DNA of 64,000 nt from Phyllostachys edulis (taxonomy: Eukaryota; Streptophyta; Magnoliopsida; Poales; Poaceae). Below are positions 11,003 to 22,393 of the stretch, piece by piece (within the stretch, counting starts at the first letter, position 1; every line of letters starts with the position of its first letter). Below the pieces are notes generated by a model. It did no database searches and was not told the origin of the DNA. It saw only the letters and a list, made by a program, of their open reading frames with translations. Both the position numbers and the translations under genes were made by a program. The DNA lies in the NCBI GenBank assembly GCA_036346405.1, contig CM070546.1, positions 106,398,826 through 106,462,825 of the forward strand. Reading direction: 5' to 3'.

Positions 11003-11299
11003 CCTTGAGCAAAGTCGGCCTCGAGCCTCGACCCACTTTCGGCATGAAAAGCGAAAGCAGCCATGGCGGTGCACCCTCCGAGGATCTTGTCGAAGGTGGT
11101 GGGCAAGACTACCCACCTGCGTCACGAAGGTGACGTTCACCATGGGGCCCTCGGCGACCTACCCTTGCTTGTCCACCCACACGGACGCGAATGCGGCATG
11201 CTCTTCCGCCTCCATGATGGACAACACGTTGGGGAAGTAGTTGACGTTCTTCATGGTGGCGAACAGCGGCGGCTTCATAGGAACAGACGTGGTCACGAC
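11003..11299 (-). pseudogene. Aminotransferase pseudogene, piece 3
   Basis: Continues directly from piece 2 across the copia insertion with VTTSVPMKPPLFATMKNVNY. It contains a TAG after WVDKQG where a Tyr codon is usual in the family as I know it. A frameshift follows FVTQ. TTFDKILGGCTA is then in a second frame. It ends at the hAT target duplication CCTTGAGC. Confidence 0.85.
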
Positions 11300-11656
11300 T
11301 GTTAGTTAATTTCATCCTGCAGTTTTCTTGTTTGCACTTTGCTCCACAATGTTTTTTGTTTAGTCTTCTGTTTTTAGTCGGCTCTGCATGTAGTCGTCTT
11401 TAGCACGTTGTCTGCTTGTTTTGTTTCTGTTGGTTATCAGTGGACCGATCCCTTCGGGTCATGGAGCCACTACTTCGCATGTAACTTATTCTTGTAATCA
11501 GTCAGCAATAAATGGAAGATAAAACCCAAAAAAGCCGTTGGTTGGTTGTGCGGCACAATCGAGTGTTCCTCTCGCCTTCAACCTCTTCGTAATATCAGAA
11601 GATTCAAAACTTATCGTAACTCAACTTCAACTCTGAAGATTAGTGGATTTCTGACA
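11300..11656 (+). repeat. Copia 5' LTR
   Basis: 357 bp, TGTTAGTTAATTTCATCC to GGATTTCTGACA, with an AATAAA near 11507. It is shorter than the 383-bp 3' LTR. Differences include a 14-bp duplication (around GTAGCACGTT) present only in the 3' copy and several indels near the end, so the insertion is not recent. Confidence 0.93.
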
Positions 11657-11658
11657 AT

Positions 11659-11670
11659 TGGTATCAGAGC
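11659..11670 (+). promoter_or_regulatory. Primer-binding site (initiator tRNA-Met)
   Basis: TGGTATCAGAGC lies 2 bp after the 5' LTR. It is complementary to the 3' end of plant initiator tRNA-Met and is the usual minus-strand primer site of copia elements. Confidence 0.9.
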
Positions 11671-11693
11671 GGTACTTGAAAGGATCCTGCGAC

Positions 11694-12350
11694 GATGCCG
11701 CGTGGTGCAAGATCGACATCTCCTCCGTCCACAAGATCGACCGACGGCGGCAGCCGTCGCGCGGTGATTCTCGGTGGTGGCCAGGACATGGTGGCGTAGA
11801 CAGCGCCAAAGGAGGCTGGGGTCTCGCTGTGATACCCGACCCTCTCGCGCACTAATTACCATGAATGGGCTCTCTTGATGAGGGTCAATCTCCAAGCTCA
11901 GGGAGTTTGGGGAGCGATCGAGCCGAGCGACGCTGAATATCGCCTGGATTGGATGGCTCTAGCCGCGATTCTGCAGGCCGTCCCACCAGAGATGCTCACT
12001 TCTATTTGCTGGTGGTGACTCCGAAATACTCCCAGGTGGTCGTCCCCATTGAACAGTTCCTCGATCTTGACTCCTTGTCAATCGAGGAGGTCACTGGCAG
12101 CCTGAAGTCTGTTGAAGACCTGTGGGATGTCAGTGAAGGTGGAGATGGTGGTGTCCGGCTCCTTCTCACGGAGGAGGAATGGGCAGCATGGTTCAGGAAT
12201 GTGAATCCTGGATCTTCTCTTTCAACTGGCGCTAAAGGACAAGGCTCAAGCCAAGATTAGGTTCGTGCCAAGCACAGTGGCCAGTGGAAGGGAAACTCTG
12301 ATGGGAAGAGATCTCCTGCAGCACCGGGCAACAAGCGTGACAAATCTAAG
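11694..12350 (+). pseudogene. Copia gag (capsid part), broken
   Basis: From the start MPRGARSTSPPSTRS after the primer site, the frames together give a copia gag. YPTLSRTNYHEWALLMRVNL and AIEPSDAEYRLDWMALAAIL are typical of the UBN2/DUF4219-type gag region. Stops and frame changes occur near 11800, 12015 and later, so the region is read only piecewise. It continues into the zinc knuckle of the next entry. Confidence 0.75.
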
Positions 12351-13118
12351 GTGAAGTGCTTTAATTGTAACATTTATGGGCATTTTGCAAGGGAATGTCG
12401 CAAACCCCGCCGCGAACGCAAGAAACAGGCAAACTTGTCTCAAGCCCAAGAGAATGAACCTGCGCTTCTTATGACTCAAGTCTGTACACTCTCAGTGGGT
12501 GAAGAGGATGAGTCCGCTGCGATTTTCCTCAATGAAGTCCATGCGCAGGTGAATCTTGGGCATGAAGGTGAAAGCTGTAACGGCATGTGGTATCTAGATA
12601 CAAGCGCCACAAACCACATGTCCAGAAATAAAGCAAATTTTGTCGACCTCGACACAACAGTGCGAGGGTCGGTAAAGTTTGGAGATGGCTCGCATGTTGA
12701 CATCTGCGGCAGGGGCTCGGTGTTGTTCAGGTGCCACAATGGAGAACATCGAACCATGAGTGATGTCTATTACATACCGAAGCTTCAAAGCAATATTGTG
12801 AGTGTTGGGCAACTGGATGACAATGGTTGCCAAATACTCATTGAAGATGGCATTCTCAGTGTGAGAGATCAACAAAAGAAACTGTTGGCCAAGGTAACAA
12901 GGTCTAATAGCCGATTGTACATGCTTAATCTCATTTTGGCAGAGCCTGTATGCGTGGCGGCCCAGTGCACCGAGGAGGCATGGCGATGGCATGCTCGTTT
13001 TGGCCATTTGAACTTCAATTCTCTTCGCAAACTGGCCGTGCAAAGGATGGTACTTGGACTGCCAGAGATACAAGCTGTGGATCATATCTGTGATAGTTGT
13101 CTCGTCGGGAAGCAATGA
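12351..13118 (+). pseudogene. Copia gag zinc knuckle, protease and GAG-pre-integrase
   Basis: A 255-codon open segment. A CCHC knuckle (CFNCNIYGHFAREC) lies near residues 3-16. The aspartic protease motif WYLDTSATNHMS lies near residue 80; DTS rather than the common DSG or DTG. The pre-integrase HH-CC finger (WRWHARFGHLNFNSLRKL, then ICDSCLVGKQ) is at the end. It terminates at TGA (13116) at the point where the finger meets the integrase core. Confidence 0.85.
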
Positions 13119-13957
13119 TGTTCTACATTCCCTGAAGAGGCAAGTTATTGCGCCAAGACAGCACTAGAGTTGGTACATGGTGACCTTTGTGGTCCCATCT
13201 CGCCAGCCACACCTGGAGAGAGGAGTTATTTCCTGCTGCTTGTTGATGATCTCACTCGCTTTATGTGGGTGTCATTGTTAAAATCAAAGGTCAAGCTCTT
13301 TGAAACCGCCAAGAGATTCCAAGCCGCGCACTGGAGAGTGGAGCCAAGTCAAGGTATTGGATCGATCGTGGTGGTGAATTCACCTCCATGGAATTCAAAG
13401 CAGTATTAGGCAGAACCAAGGCGCTGTTTACATCTCACCGATCAGATTCACCACAAAGAAAATGGTGTCGTCGAGAGGCGAAACCAAACTATGCTGGCTA
13501 TGGCGTGGAGTCTCTTGAAGGCGAAGGGAGTGCCGGGGAGGTTTTGGGGTGAGGCAGTCACGACGGCTGTCCACATTTTGAACCGTTCTCCCACCAAGAG
13601 TGTCGACGGCAAGACCCCATATGAAGCTTGGTATGGAAGACGACTGAATGTGTGTTACTTTCATATGTTCGGTTGCGTGGGACATGTGAAGCTGGTGAAG
13701 CCAAATTTGAAGAAGCTTGACGATCGCAGCATACCCATGGTGCTGATCGGCTACGAACCAGGGTGCAAGGCCTACCGGATGTATGATCCTGATGGCAAGA
13801 AAGTCCATGTCACCCGCGATGTTGTCTTCAATGAGGAGGCCGGGTGGGACTGGAATAGTGAAGGAGATCATTCTGGAGCAACAATAGATGGTGATACTTT
13901 CTCTGTTAGGTACACTGTGTGTCCAGATGCAGGTTACACTCATGAGAGAGCTCAGGT

Positions 13958-15809
13958 TGTGAACACCATGGGGATATGCTCATGATCCTAAGTGATGTAA
14001 CAATTGGCAATTTGGTTGAAGGTTTGTTGGAATTCTGTTTTCGTAAAGTTTCAAAGAAAGTGTTGAGATAATCGGTAATCTTGGTGTGTTAACCATGTAA
14101 TACCGCATTGTGAAACCAATTGTAAGTAGAGCGGTGCTACCGGAATGCTGGAAGTGGTACTACCGTGAAGCGGTAGTACCGAGATTTATTTGGCGGTAGT
14201 ACCGCATGTGGACTAAGCTGATTCTCTTGTAGGTTTGAGTTGGGGATAAGTCATATCCTTGTTTTCCATTGCATATGTGTTGCATATTGCATGTTTTCAG
14301 CTAATGTGGGTCAAGTTGTGAAGAACTTGTTCCCGGAGACGATTTCTTGGTCTATTGCTGTGCAGGTGGCTTGCAGGTCAACGACGGTCAACGACGAGGA
14401 GGATCGAGACTAAGCTTGGAGAGCTGAGGTCCAGAACGATCATGGATACTGGGTGAAGTCAAGTGACTCAAGCATGGCGCCGAATGGACAAGGTTGTTCG
14501 AACGGGAAGTTCGATGCAGCTGGTTGGATCAAGCGGCGCGGGGGTCGGTGCAAGTGCCTTGGAGGTTCCGATGGGATTCGGACGGGAGAGACTTGCTGAC
14601 ATGATGAGAGCCATTGGTCAACCTACACGTGGCAGAGCAGGCGATTGCTTCGATAGGATTGGACTCGGTTCATGGAGAAGAATCGAGAAGGGGTATTTTA
14701 GTTATTTCACCAAATACCGCCTTTGTGACTTGTTGGCTAAACCGCGGCGCGGGTTGGCGCTCGGAAAAACAGTTTAAGTCAATCGAGGACGAAGATGATG
14801 CTTTGAGATGCGTGCGTGAGTTAACCCATTGTGTGTTAGGGTTTAATGGGTGCCCTAATGGAATATTCCTAGAATCTAGCCTCCACTATATAAGCACTTG
14901 TGTGCTGTGTGCAAAAAAATTAATGGCATACGTGAGAAGCCCTTGTGTGGTTTTAGGGTTTTTGGAGAGCTAGGGTTTAGGAATGGTTTTGATCTGATGC
15001 TCATGTATTGAGTTGTGTCCTCCAAGATGGAGAGGCTGTAAACATCAACCATATGTTCAGATCAATTCAATCTTGTTTCAAAGATGAGTTACTTTCGTTC
15101 TTGTTCTTTGTCTTGCATCATGTTTTGATGTTTCTGGTGCTTTTGATGATCCACTCCTGTTTTCTTGAATCCATCTGTTGATTATGCTTGCTGTGACTTG
15201 TGGGAGACCATCTAAGGTCATTTTGATCATCCATAGCCCACGAACAAGCCTAGGATCAGATTTGGGTTTTTTTTTGACCTGTTCTTGAACCGAACTTTAC
15301 CAAATCTGAAAAAGATCAAAACTTTATCGTGGATCTATTGAATAGATGATTGGAATAGGTTCCTGATATCCCCTAGAGTTTATGTTTCAAGTTAGGTAGG
15401 TTTGGTTGGTTAAATCAAAAGTTGTGCCAATTTTCGTTTTGGTTTTTCAGCTGTTGGGACGAACTCCAGGACAATCGGTAGTACCTTTCATTTGCCTGAG
15501 GTAGTACCGCAGTGCGGTAGTACCGCTTGGTACACTGCGGTAGTACCGATTATAGGTAGTACCGCTGGTTACACTGTGGTATTACCGATTGCCCTGATTT
15601 TTCAGAACTTCTTCAGGGAGTTTGCTGGTGTACTTTGAGGGTTTAGGAGTGGATTCATTTCAAGTCTTCCACTGTGCTTAAGCATTCATCTTCATAGCTC
15701 TCATAGCTATTGGAGTGATTTACGAATTCCGAATTGAATCCATTATCTTTGCAAAAAGATTAGGAGCTCCTATTCACCCCCCCTATAGTCTCCTGTTTCC
15801 GATCCTTCA
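13958..15809 (+). mobile_element. Sirevirus-like solo LTR, TSD CAGGT
   Basis: Begins TGTGAACACCATGGGGATAT and ends CCGATCCTTCA. CAGGT lies on both sides (13953-13957, 15810-15814). It shares architecture with the LTRs of the element at 42956-57481: a start with ATGATCCTAA and CAATTGGCAAT, GCTAATGTGGGTCAAGTTGT, GAGGTCCAGAACGATCATGG, CTCCACTATATAAG, and an end with AGGAGCTCCTATTCACCCCC. Two clusters of GCGGTAGTACCGC-like near-palindromes lie at 14130-14215 and 15475-15590. Without internal sequence it is a product of LTR-LTR recombination. Confidence 0.88.
14887..14893 (+). promoter_or_regulatory. TATA box of the solo LTR
   Basis: TATATAA sits in CTCCACTATATAAGCACTTG. The same place in both LTRs of the related element at 42956-57481 has CCACTATAAATAGGGAGGG. 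The shared position marks the LTR core promoter and the U3/R border region. Confidence 0.65.
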
Positions 15810-16006
15810 CAGGTGCAAGGCAGTGCACAAGATGTCCCTGTATCAGTGCAAGGTGATGCATTTGGTGTTCCTCAAGCTGTTGGGATGCGGACGCACCAGC
15901 CGTCGGCCACACCAGCAGCCACATCGCTGGACCTGGAGCAGTGTAGTGAGCGACTCCTCCAAGCTTCGAGTCGGCCACTGCGACTAAAGGACCCCAACAA
16001 TATCAC

Positions 16007-16770
16007 TGTCGGTGTTTTAGAACCGAACTTACGTAAAGATTGTTTGATTCGGGGTCTCCTAGAATGGAATCCTTGTGAGAGATTGACACGGGATTTTATA
16101 CGTGTTCAGCCTTCTCCGGAGAGAATAACAACCCTACTCCCTGTGTGTGTATGGTATTGAGTGTATTTTGAACAATCAGGAAAAACTAAGACTATTACAG
16201 ATAGTGCTTGTATTCCCGATGGCCCGATTGATCCTCCCTTGCTTTCTCGATTGCCGCTTTTTATAGTATGTGAAGGAGCAGATTAGCTCCAGATAAAGCG
16301 GCGCTCATCACCTCCCGTGAACGGGCGACGCTGGTAATAATCACCGTGTATTAACTCCTCGACGCCGTAAAATGCCTATATACCGAGATAATGGAGTATT
16401 ACGTGTCATTACTCCGCAGTAATAACAACAGATGATGATCTGCTTGAATCCCTTAATCAATAAGACCCACTTGTCTCAGAGGTTTATTTGATCATAAGGT
16501 GGTCGAGTTGACCTAGTCGAGAGGAGCCTACGATTATGAGGTAGTCGTAGCAAGACTTACGACTATGAGATAGTCGTAGCATATCTTACGACTACGAGGG
16601 TAGTCGTAGCATAACTTACGATTATGGGGGTGGTCGAGAAGAACTTACGACCACCCATTAGGCTCTTCCTTATAACATTAAGGGTATACTCGTGGTCCAC
16701 ATGACGCCATATTTACCTATAATAAGAATTATAGATAAAAGATAAAATGAGGATTATTATATCCTCGCCA
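16007..16770 (-). repeat. Gypsy LTR (3' LTR in element orientation)
   Basis: TGTCGGTGTTTTAGAACC to ATATCCTCGCCA. It contains a run of degenerate units of the form (G)GTCGTAGCAAGACTTACGAC at 16500-16660. Confidence 0.92.
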
Positions 16771-17252
16771 TCTAGCCCCGACTTCAAGTGAAAGCAACTT
16801 ACTTGGTAAAGGAGTTATAGATGGTCTTACGACCACGAGAGGATCAGAGAAAAATAGTCGAAGGAAAAACTCTTCGATTGTATACTACTTTGACCGTAAA
16901 TATGCTTGGTCAAGAAAATTACCTACGACCATCAAGTAGTCGAAGCATTCCTACGATCACGAGGTGGTCGAGTATAGTGATCGGAAGAAAGAACTTTCCG
17001 ATTATCATTTCCTTTGGTTGAAAAGATCTAAACAAGGAAGTAATTTCGCTTGAGGTGTAAACGCAAACCTGATTTTCTCGAGGACACACTCGGGAATCTC
17101 AAACGACGTCCGCTAACTCGTTCGTGAAGCGTTCCCGAGACAATGGCGACCCTTGATGTCACGCCCCGGCCAAGGTACGGGTTATAAATACCTACCGGGG
17201 TAAAACCTAAGATCTTACCTTTCCCCAAATCATTTCTCTGCTCATCAAGTTC

Positions 17253-20200
17253 TTGTCTTCTCCGCCACCAACTCACCAAAAATCTCCTCTTCGAGAAAAT
17301 GGCCGGAGAGTTTCCGAATGGGCCGAGTCGGAGATGGATACGACGAAGATGCAAACCCTTGTCAATGCCGAAGATTCCAGAGAAAGTTCTTGTGGAGTGG
17401 TTCCCTACAAGATAAGCAAAGAATGGCCGTCGGGGAGGAAGGACAAATCCCGCCTTCCAAAGGACAGAGTGTGGTCTTCGACACCGCCACCCCTTTCTTA
17501 TATTGATACTCGAGCATTTTGGAGTGGAATTGGTGAACCTTGGTCCTAATTCCATCACCATGCCGAGCGATTCAGATATCCGCGTGAGGCGATTGGGAAT
17601 TCCAAATGATCTTGAGCTTTTTCAAGATTTCTACTAATGGCTCGGCTAACAGGATAGCCGGAAGTTGTGGTTTGAAGCTCCATGACGGGAAGTCGAAGGA
17701 GTATATTCAGATGTTCACTTTCGGTCCTCATGGCGCTAGGAGGAAGAGGTGGTTTTATCGAAAGTCACCTCCGAAGACTCTTCTTTCTTTCAAGGAAGGT
17801 CGCCGAAAGAAAGCTTCCGGGTTCGACTTCCTAGGATATCAATCGAATTGCCCCTATATTCAAGCCATCAAGGATTTGAAAGCAGAGGGTTGATCGATGG
17901 CATGTGGTGAAGGATTTCATCACACGCCGAATTAGTCCTTTGAAGAAACGAGTGCCTCCTATGTGGAGGTACACGGGCCAAAAGACCACCTGTGACTACG
18001 AGGGAGGTAAGTAGTTTTTCGACTTAGCTCTCGGTTTGGTCTTTCGCAGTTGTTTAAAGAATGCCTTTATCTGCTTGAACAGATCTTTCACCAACGGAGA
18101 TTGACGTTAGAGTCGACTCGCTTATGAGAAGCCTCCGCCACTTAGTGTGGCGGTTCCTAAGATCCTTGCGGTCGATCCGCAGAGGAAAGGATGGTTCGCC
18201 TAAAGGTAATCAAGAGTTGATTTTATCCTTAGGACTTTATAGTCGAGAAAGAACTTACGATTAGAGAAATGTTGTAGAAAAACTTACAACTTAGTAGTGA
18301 CCGTGAGAAAATCTTACTACGAGGAAAGGTCGAGAAAAACTTATGACTTGATATTGGTCGAGAAGGTCTTACGACCAGTTAGTAATTCTTCTTTTTCTGC
18401 TTTTGCTTTACGTAAAGTAGGTATGGAAAATCGTCGGACGACGAAGAAGTCAGATCGATAACCATCGGTGCAGAGTTGACAAAGATAAAGGCTCGGCTCC
18501 TCCATCCAAGAGACGCCGACTTACAAGAGTCACGACAAGGGAGGAGCAAGCTCGAGTTCTAGCCCTTCGACGCATCCTCTGCAAAGCTTGTGTCGACATA
18601 GCCGCAGCTTGAAGCCGAGGTCAAGCAAATTGGCCGAGGAGGTCAAGCAATGAACCTCTTAAGCGCAAACCTCGCAAGGCCAAGGTACCTTTTATTACGA
18701 CAAGAAAGCTTTACAGCCGCCACTTCTAGATTTGTCAAGCAACTAGAAAAGGAGAACCGAAGGAGTTTATGTCTTTTGTGAAGGACAACGCCGATCCAAA
18801 TGAGCCTACTGCTGAGGGGGCGCTGCTCTTGGAGTGATCGAGACCGATCTCGGTCCTCCGAAAGTCGAGGAGACCATAGAGATGGTCCTGCTCAAGACTC
18901 ACGACTGACGTGGTCATGATGAACCTATTCCTCAACTTGAACTACGACCTGACGTGGTCGAGAAAAGAAGTCAAAGAATTCTTCCATCGGAAGATGGCTC
19001 CAAAGTTTCGATTAAGTCCAGACGCAGAGGTATGTGAAACAAGCTAAAGTGTAAGAACAAAGATTTACCTTTTGCTTTCCACAATTTGACTTGCTATCCT
19101 TTTGTTGTTTTTAGTCCGACTCCTTCAACTCCCGAGAATGCTTCCGCTGAGAAGCCTATTGCTACCTCTCCACCGGAGAGACAACAAGGAAGTGGTCGAT
19201 GGATCATCCTCGCCCGGTGGTAGAAGAAGTCGTGGCTCTCAAGCGTTGTCACGACCGTGACGAAGTCAGCTATGGCCACCGAGGCAACGCCATAGTTAAT
19301 GAGGTGGCATCTACAACCACCGAGGTAACCGCCATGACCACCGAGGTTGCAGCTACTACTATCGAGGTAGCGGCTACACCTATTGAGGCAATGATTACGA
19401 TAACCGAGATAGTCGCCATGACCACTAACGTGGTCGAGGGACCAAGCAGAGGAAGTCGCAGGCCTCTCGCCCAAGGTGGTGATGTGCCCGACCACCGCAG
19501 GAAGGAAATCGCAGACCTCCTTCTTGGTACCCAAAGAGAAACTACAATTTCAGAATCGGAAGATGAAGAATGCTTCAATTTCGCTCGATTTCTTTTGGCC
19601 CCGCTTCCATAGTGGGGTCTTCGCCTTTAGATCTGCCACCGAGTCCCCATCCCAAAGACATTCCCAATAGAGGGAACACTTTTGATAATGAGCGCTTTGA
19701 GAAGGTTTGGTGGGACCAAGTTGAGAGAGTGGACGAAATAAGCACCCAGAGTGGTTTACTCAATATTTGCTCGATCAACCATGAATGTAAGTATTTGATG
19801 ATACTTATACATACAGTATAATCTTCTCTTATTTCTCACTGTCTTGTCTTTTGCAGAAAGCCATAGAGCAAATTGCCGTTGTCGGTGAATATCACCGGCA
19901 ACTTCTAGAGCTACGACAGGAAAAAGAGGAACTCGCAAACAAAGAGAGGTGGTAAGTCACCTTTTTCATAATCATTTTTGACTACTTATATAGTGCTTAC
20001 GGGTTTGTCATGGAAAAACTCACGACTAGGTAATCGGTCGTTAAAGACTTACAACCAAAGGGCTTTGTCGAGAAGAACTTACGAATAGGTGATGGTCGAG
20101 AAGAACTTACGACCATGAGATTTTGTCGAGAAAAACTTACGACTAGGTCGATGGTTGTAGAAGAACTTACAACCGATTGACCAATGCTTATGTTCACTTT

Positions 20201-21301
20201 TATCCTTTGCAAAGTTGAACAAAGGACGCCTTAAAGACCTTAGCCGACTCGCTCGATTATGAAAAAGAGGAGTCAAAAAAGCTATGGGAAAAAGTAGAAT
20301 TCCTTTTGGGGAAACTTAAAGAAGCCAACTCTGCAAACGCGAAATTGCAGGAAGGAATAAACAGTAAGTGCTGAACTTAAGACTGCTCACGACTTTGATC
20401 TTTATCTAACTCTCGCTTCTTTTCAGAAAAAGAAGATGAGATGAGAAAGCTCCGCACGAAGTCAAAGAGAAAACTTCACCATTCACGAGCTTACTCAGAT
20501 GTCCAAAAATAAAGATCAAGATCTTGAGACGCCGAGAACTCGAATATCGTAAGTAATTTTTACCGCAAATTCTTACGAAGTTATCTCCTTTTCTTACTCT
20601 CACTTCTTTTCTAGGAATGGATCTTGAATTGGGAAGGCTCGAGACTGAAATCACGGAAAAACCATGATTTATAACCGCACTATCCTTATTGCAAAGAAGA
20701 ATGCAGAGGACATTAGATCATGGGAGAAAAAGCATGCCGAGACCGTTGCTTCCTATAATGAAGAGGTCAAGAAGTTGATTCTCGACTAGTGGGTAAGAAA
20801 TTCTTTTACCCGTGATTATTTTTCTTTTCTTTTCCTCTAGAAGTTTATCTTTGTTTGGCCAATCTTATTCTTTTCGTAACAAGTGGTCGAAAACAAAAAA
20901 GCAAGGCTTCGACTTGTACCCAACAGAGATGGAAGCAATGAAGATTAAACTTCAAGGCAACATCACGCCCTCAACAATGTGCTTGGTGAGCTACATAGTG
21001 AGGGAAAGACTCTCAAGATGATACGATAACCGCCACATAAGTACTATTGGGGATCAAGTCGACTTTGCAAGATCTCGTGACTACTCAAGGCCAACCAAGT
21101 CAATCGATAAAGGAAGCGGTTGAAGCTGCGCAGAAGTTATGCATTAGCAAAACTTAAAGCTCATGACCCCAACCTTAATGTGCAACCACTCGAAGCCGAC
21201 TTCGACTGCTCTGAAGCAGAAGGAAGACGTCTGATGGAGGAGATGCAATCAGTTGGCCAGAAAGTTTCAGAGGAGATGCAGTTGGGATCTCCTCTTGAGT
21301 A
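17253..21301 (+). pseudogene. Antisense multi-exon coiled-coil gene (aORF) of the gypsy element
   Basis: On the strand opposite pol, several exon-like segments are separated by GT..AG introns. They are 17299-18005 (ENGRRVSEWAESEMDTTKMQ; WFYRKSPPKTLLSFKEGRRK; FDFLGYQSNCPYIQAIKDLK), ending at GTAAGT 18006 with acceptor TTTCGCAG near 18049. 19859-19949 reads KAIEQIAVVGEYHRQLLELR then QEKEELANKERW. About 20220-20362 reads SLDYEKEESKKLWEKVEFLL then GKLKEANSANAKLQEGIN. A tail of 21120-21301 ends SVGQKVSEEMQLGSPLE-stop. The later exons have heptad-like E/K/L spacing, so a coiled coil is likely. Its function is unknown. Grass genomes hold many such gypsy-associated proteins. Internal frames contain stops, so it is called a pseudogene. 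Confidence 0.65.
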
Positions 21302-21364
21302 GCTTGTAATAAACCGTGAAAAACAAGCTTTTGTTGATGTAATATACGATCCATCTTGTTTCCT

Positions 21365-21640
21365 ACAAATTATCTTATCGAGTAGTTAGTAACTCAAAAG
21401 ATAATTAACTAATTTTAAAGACTAAAATTGAAGTCAAATTAATGACTTTATCTCTAGCCCCGACTATTTGCTTAGTTTGTTGAAACTAAGTAAATAGTCT
21501 TGTCTCCTCGCAAATCATCTTGTCGAGTAGTTAGTAACTCAAAAGATAATTAACTAATTTAAAGACTAAGAATTGAAATCAAATTATTCTAGCCCTCGAC
21601 TATTTGTCGAGTTTGTTTAGACAAACTAAGTAAATAGTCT
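21365..21640. repeat. Tandem duplication of about 140 bp downstream of the antisense gene
   Basis: Two copies of GAGTAGTTAGTAACTCAAAA, then GATAATTAACTAATT, AGCCC(T)CGACTATTTG and AACTAAGTAAATAGTC, starting near 21379 and 21523. The central part of each copy is itself an inverted repeat (GACTATTT...AAATAGTC). Confidence 0.75.
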
Positions 21641-21730
21641 TTAGAAAGGGTTTCAAAACAGAGAGGTTTGTTTAACTTGTAGTTTTTGGCCGCAATTGTC
21701 ATGCATCGGTCGAAAAGAGTGGTAACAATT

Positions 21731-22268
21731 GACACTAGGAAGTTCCTTCTAGTGGGCGTGACCACGCGCAGAGAGGAGAGGCTTCGACTAGGTAATGTTA
21801 ACATCTCCGACTAGATTAATTAAATCGAGAACAAAGAACTTGAGTTAAACAAACATCCAGAGAACTTCAAAAATTCGTTCAGCCTCTTTGGAGGATTCAA
21901 TAAGTCCGCCTCATATCAAGAGTTGGAAACCGAACGATGCTAGGAAGTTCCTTCTAGTGGGCGTGACCACGCGAGAGAGGAGAGACTTCGACTAGATGTG
22001 TTTCTTCCTCCCACTTAGTTAAGATGAATTGAATACACCAAAGGCAAATGAATAAATCTTAAAAGTGCACTCGCTAGAATATTTTTCAAAAATGAAGTGA
22101 AGAAATAATCTAAGGTGAAAGGAGTTGGCCTTCAAAAAAATTTCAACTAAATAAAACCCGAGTTCTTTGTGTTGGCAACAAAAGCGAGTAACGAGTTGAC
22201 ACTAGGAAGCTCCTTCTAGTGGGCGTGACCACATGCAGAGAGGAGAGGCTTCAACTAGGTGATGTTAT
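21731..22268. repeat. Three copies of a 65-bp hairpin-bearing block
   Basis: Copies at about 21731-21798, 21937-21999 and 22198-22266 each contain ACTAGGAAGTTCCTTCTAGT or a close variant, a near-perfect foldback. GGGCGTGACCACG, GAGAGGAGAG and CTTCGACTAG follow. They lie exactly between the convergent 3' ends of pol and the antisense gene, which would suit a bidirectional termination or processing signal; that role is inference. Confidence 0.7.
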
Positions 22269-22393
22269 CGCCTTTTGCGACTAGTGTAAAGAAAACGGGT
22301 GTTTGAAACATAGTCGAAAAATTATGAAAGCACTACTCAAAAGTAAGACAATAGAGATAGAGAAAACCGAGTCTTTATTGTCCTAATGATTGG

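Larger units (their letters stand above)
13119..16006 (+). pseudogene. Copia integrase core and C-terminal region, interrupted by a solo LTR
   Basis: 13170-13330 reads VHGDLCGPISPATPGERSYF and LLLVDDLTRFMWVSLL, the first catalytic Asp region. A frame change follows. 13491-13943 gives AVTTAVHILNRSPTK, TPYEAWYGRRLNV and HVTRDVVFNEE, the end of the core and the conserved tail. The reading is cut at CAGGT (13953-13957) by the 1852-bp solo LTR. It resumes at 15810 (VQGSAQDVPVSVQGDAFG) and stops at 16006, where the gypsy element is inserted. Confidence 0.85.

Noticed and set aside
13964..15816. Solo LTR starting at TGGGGATATG (13969)
   Set aside because: No matching flanks. Starting at TGTGAACACC (13958) gives the exact duplication CAGGT.
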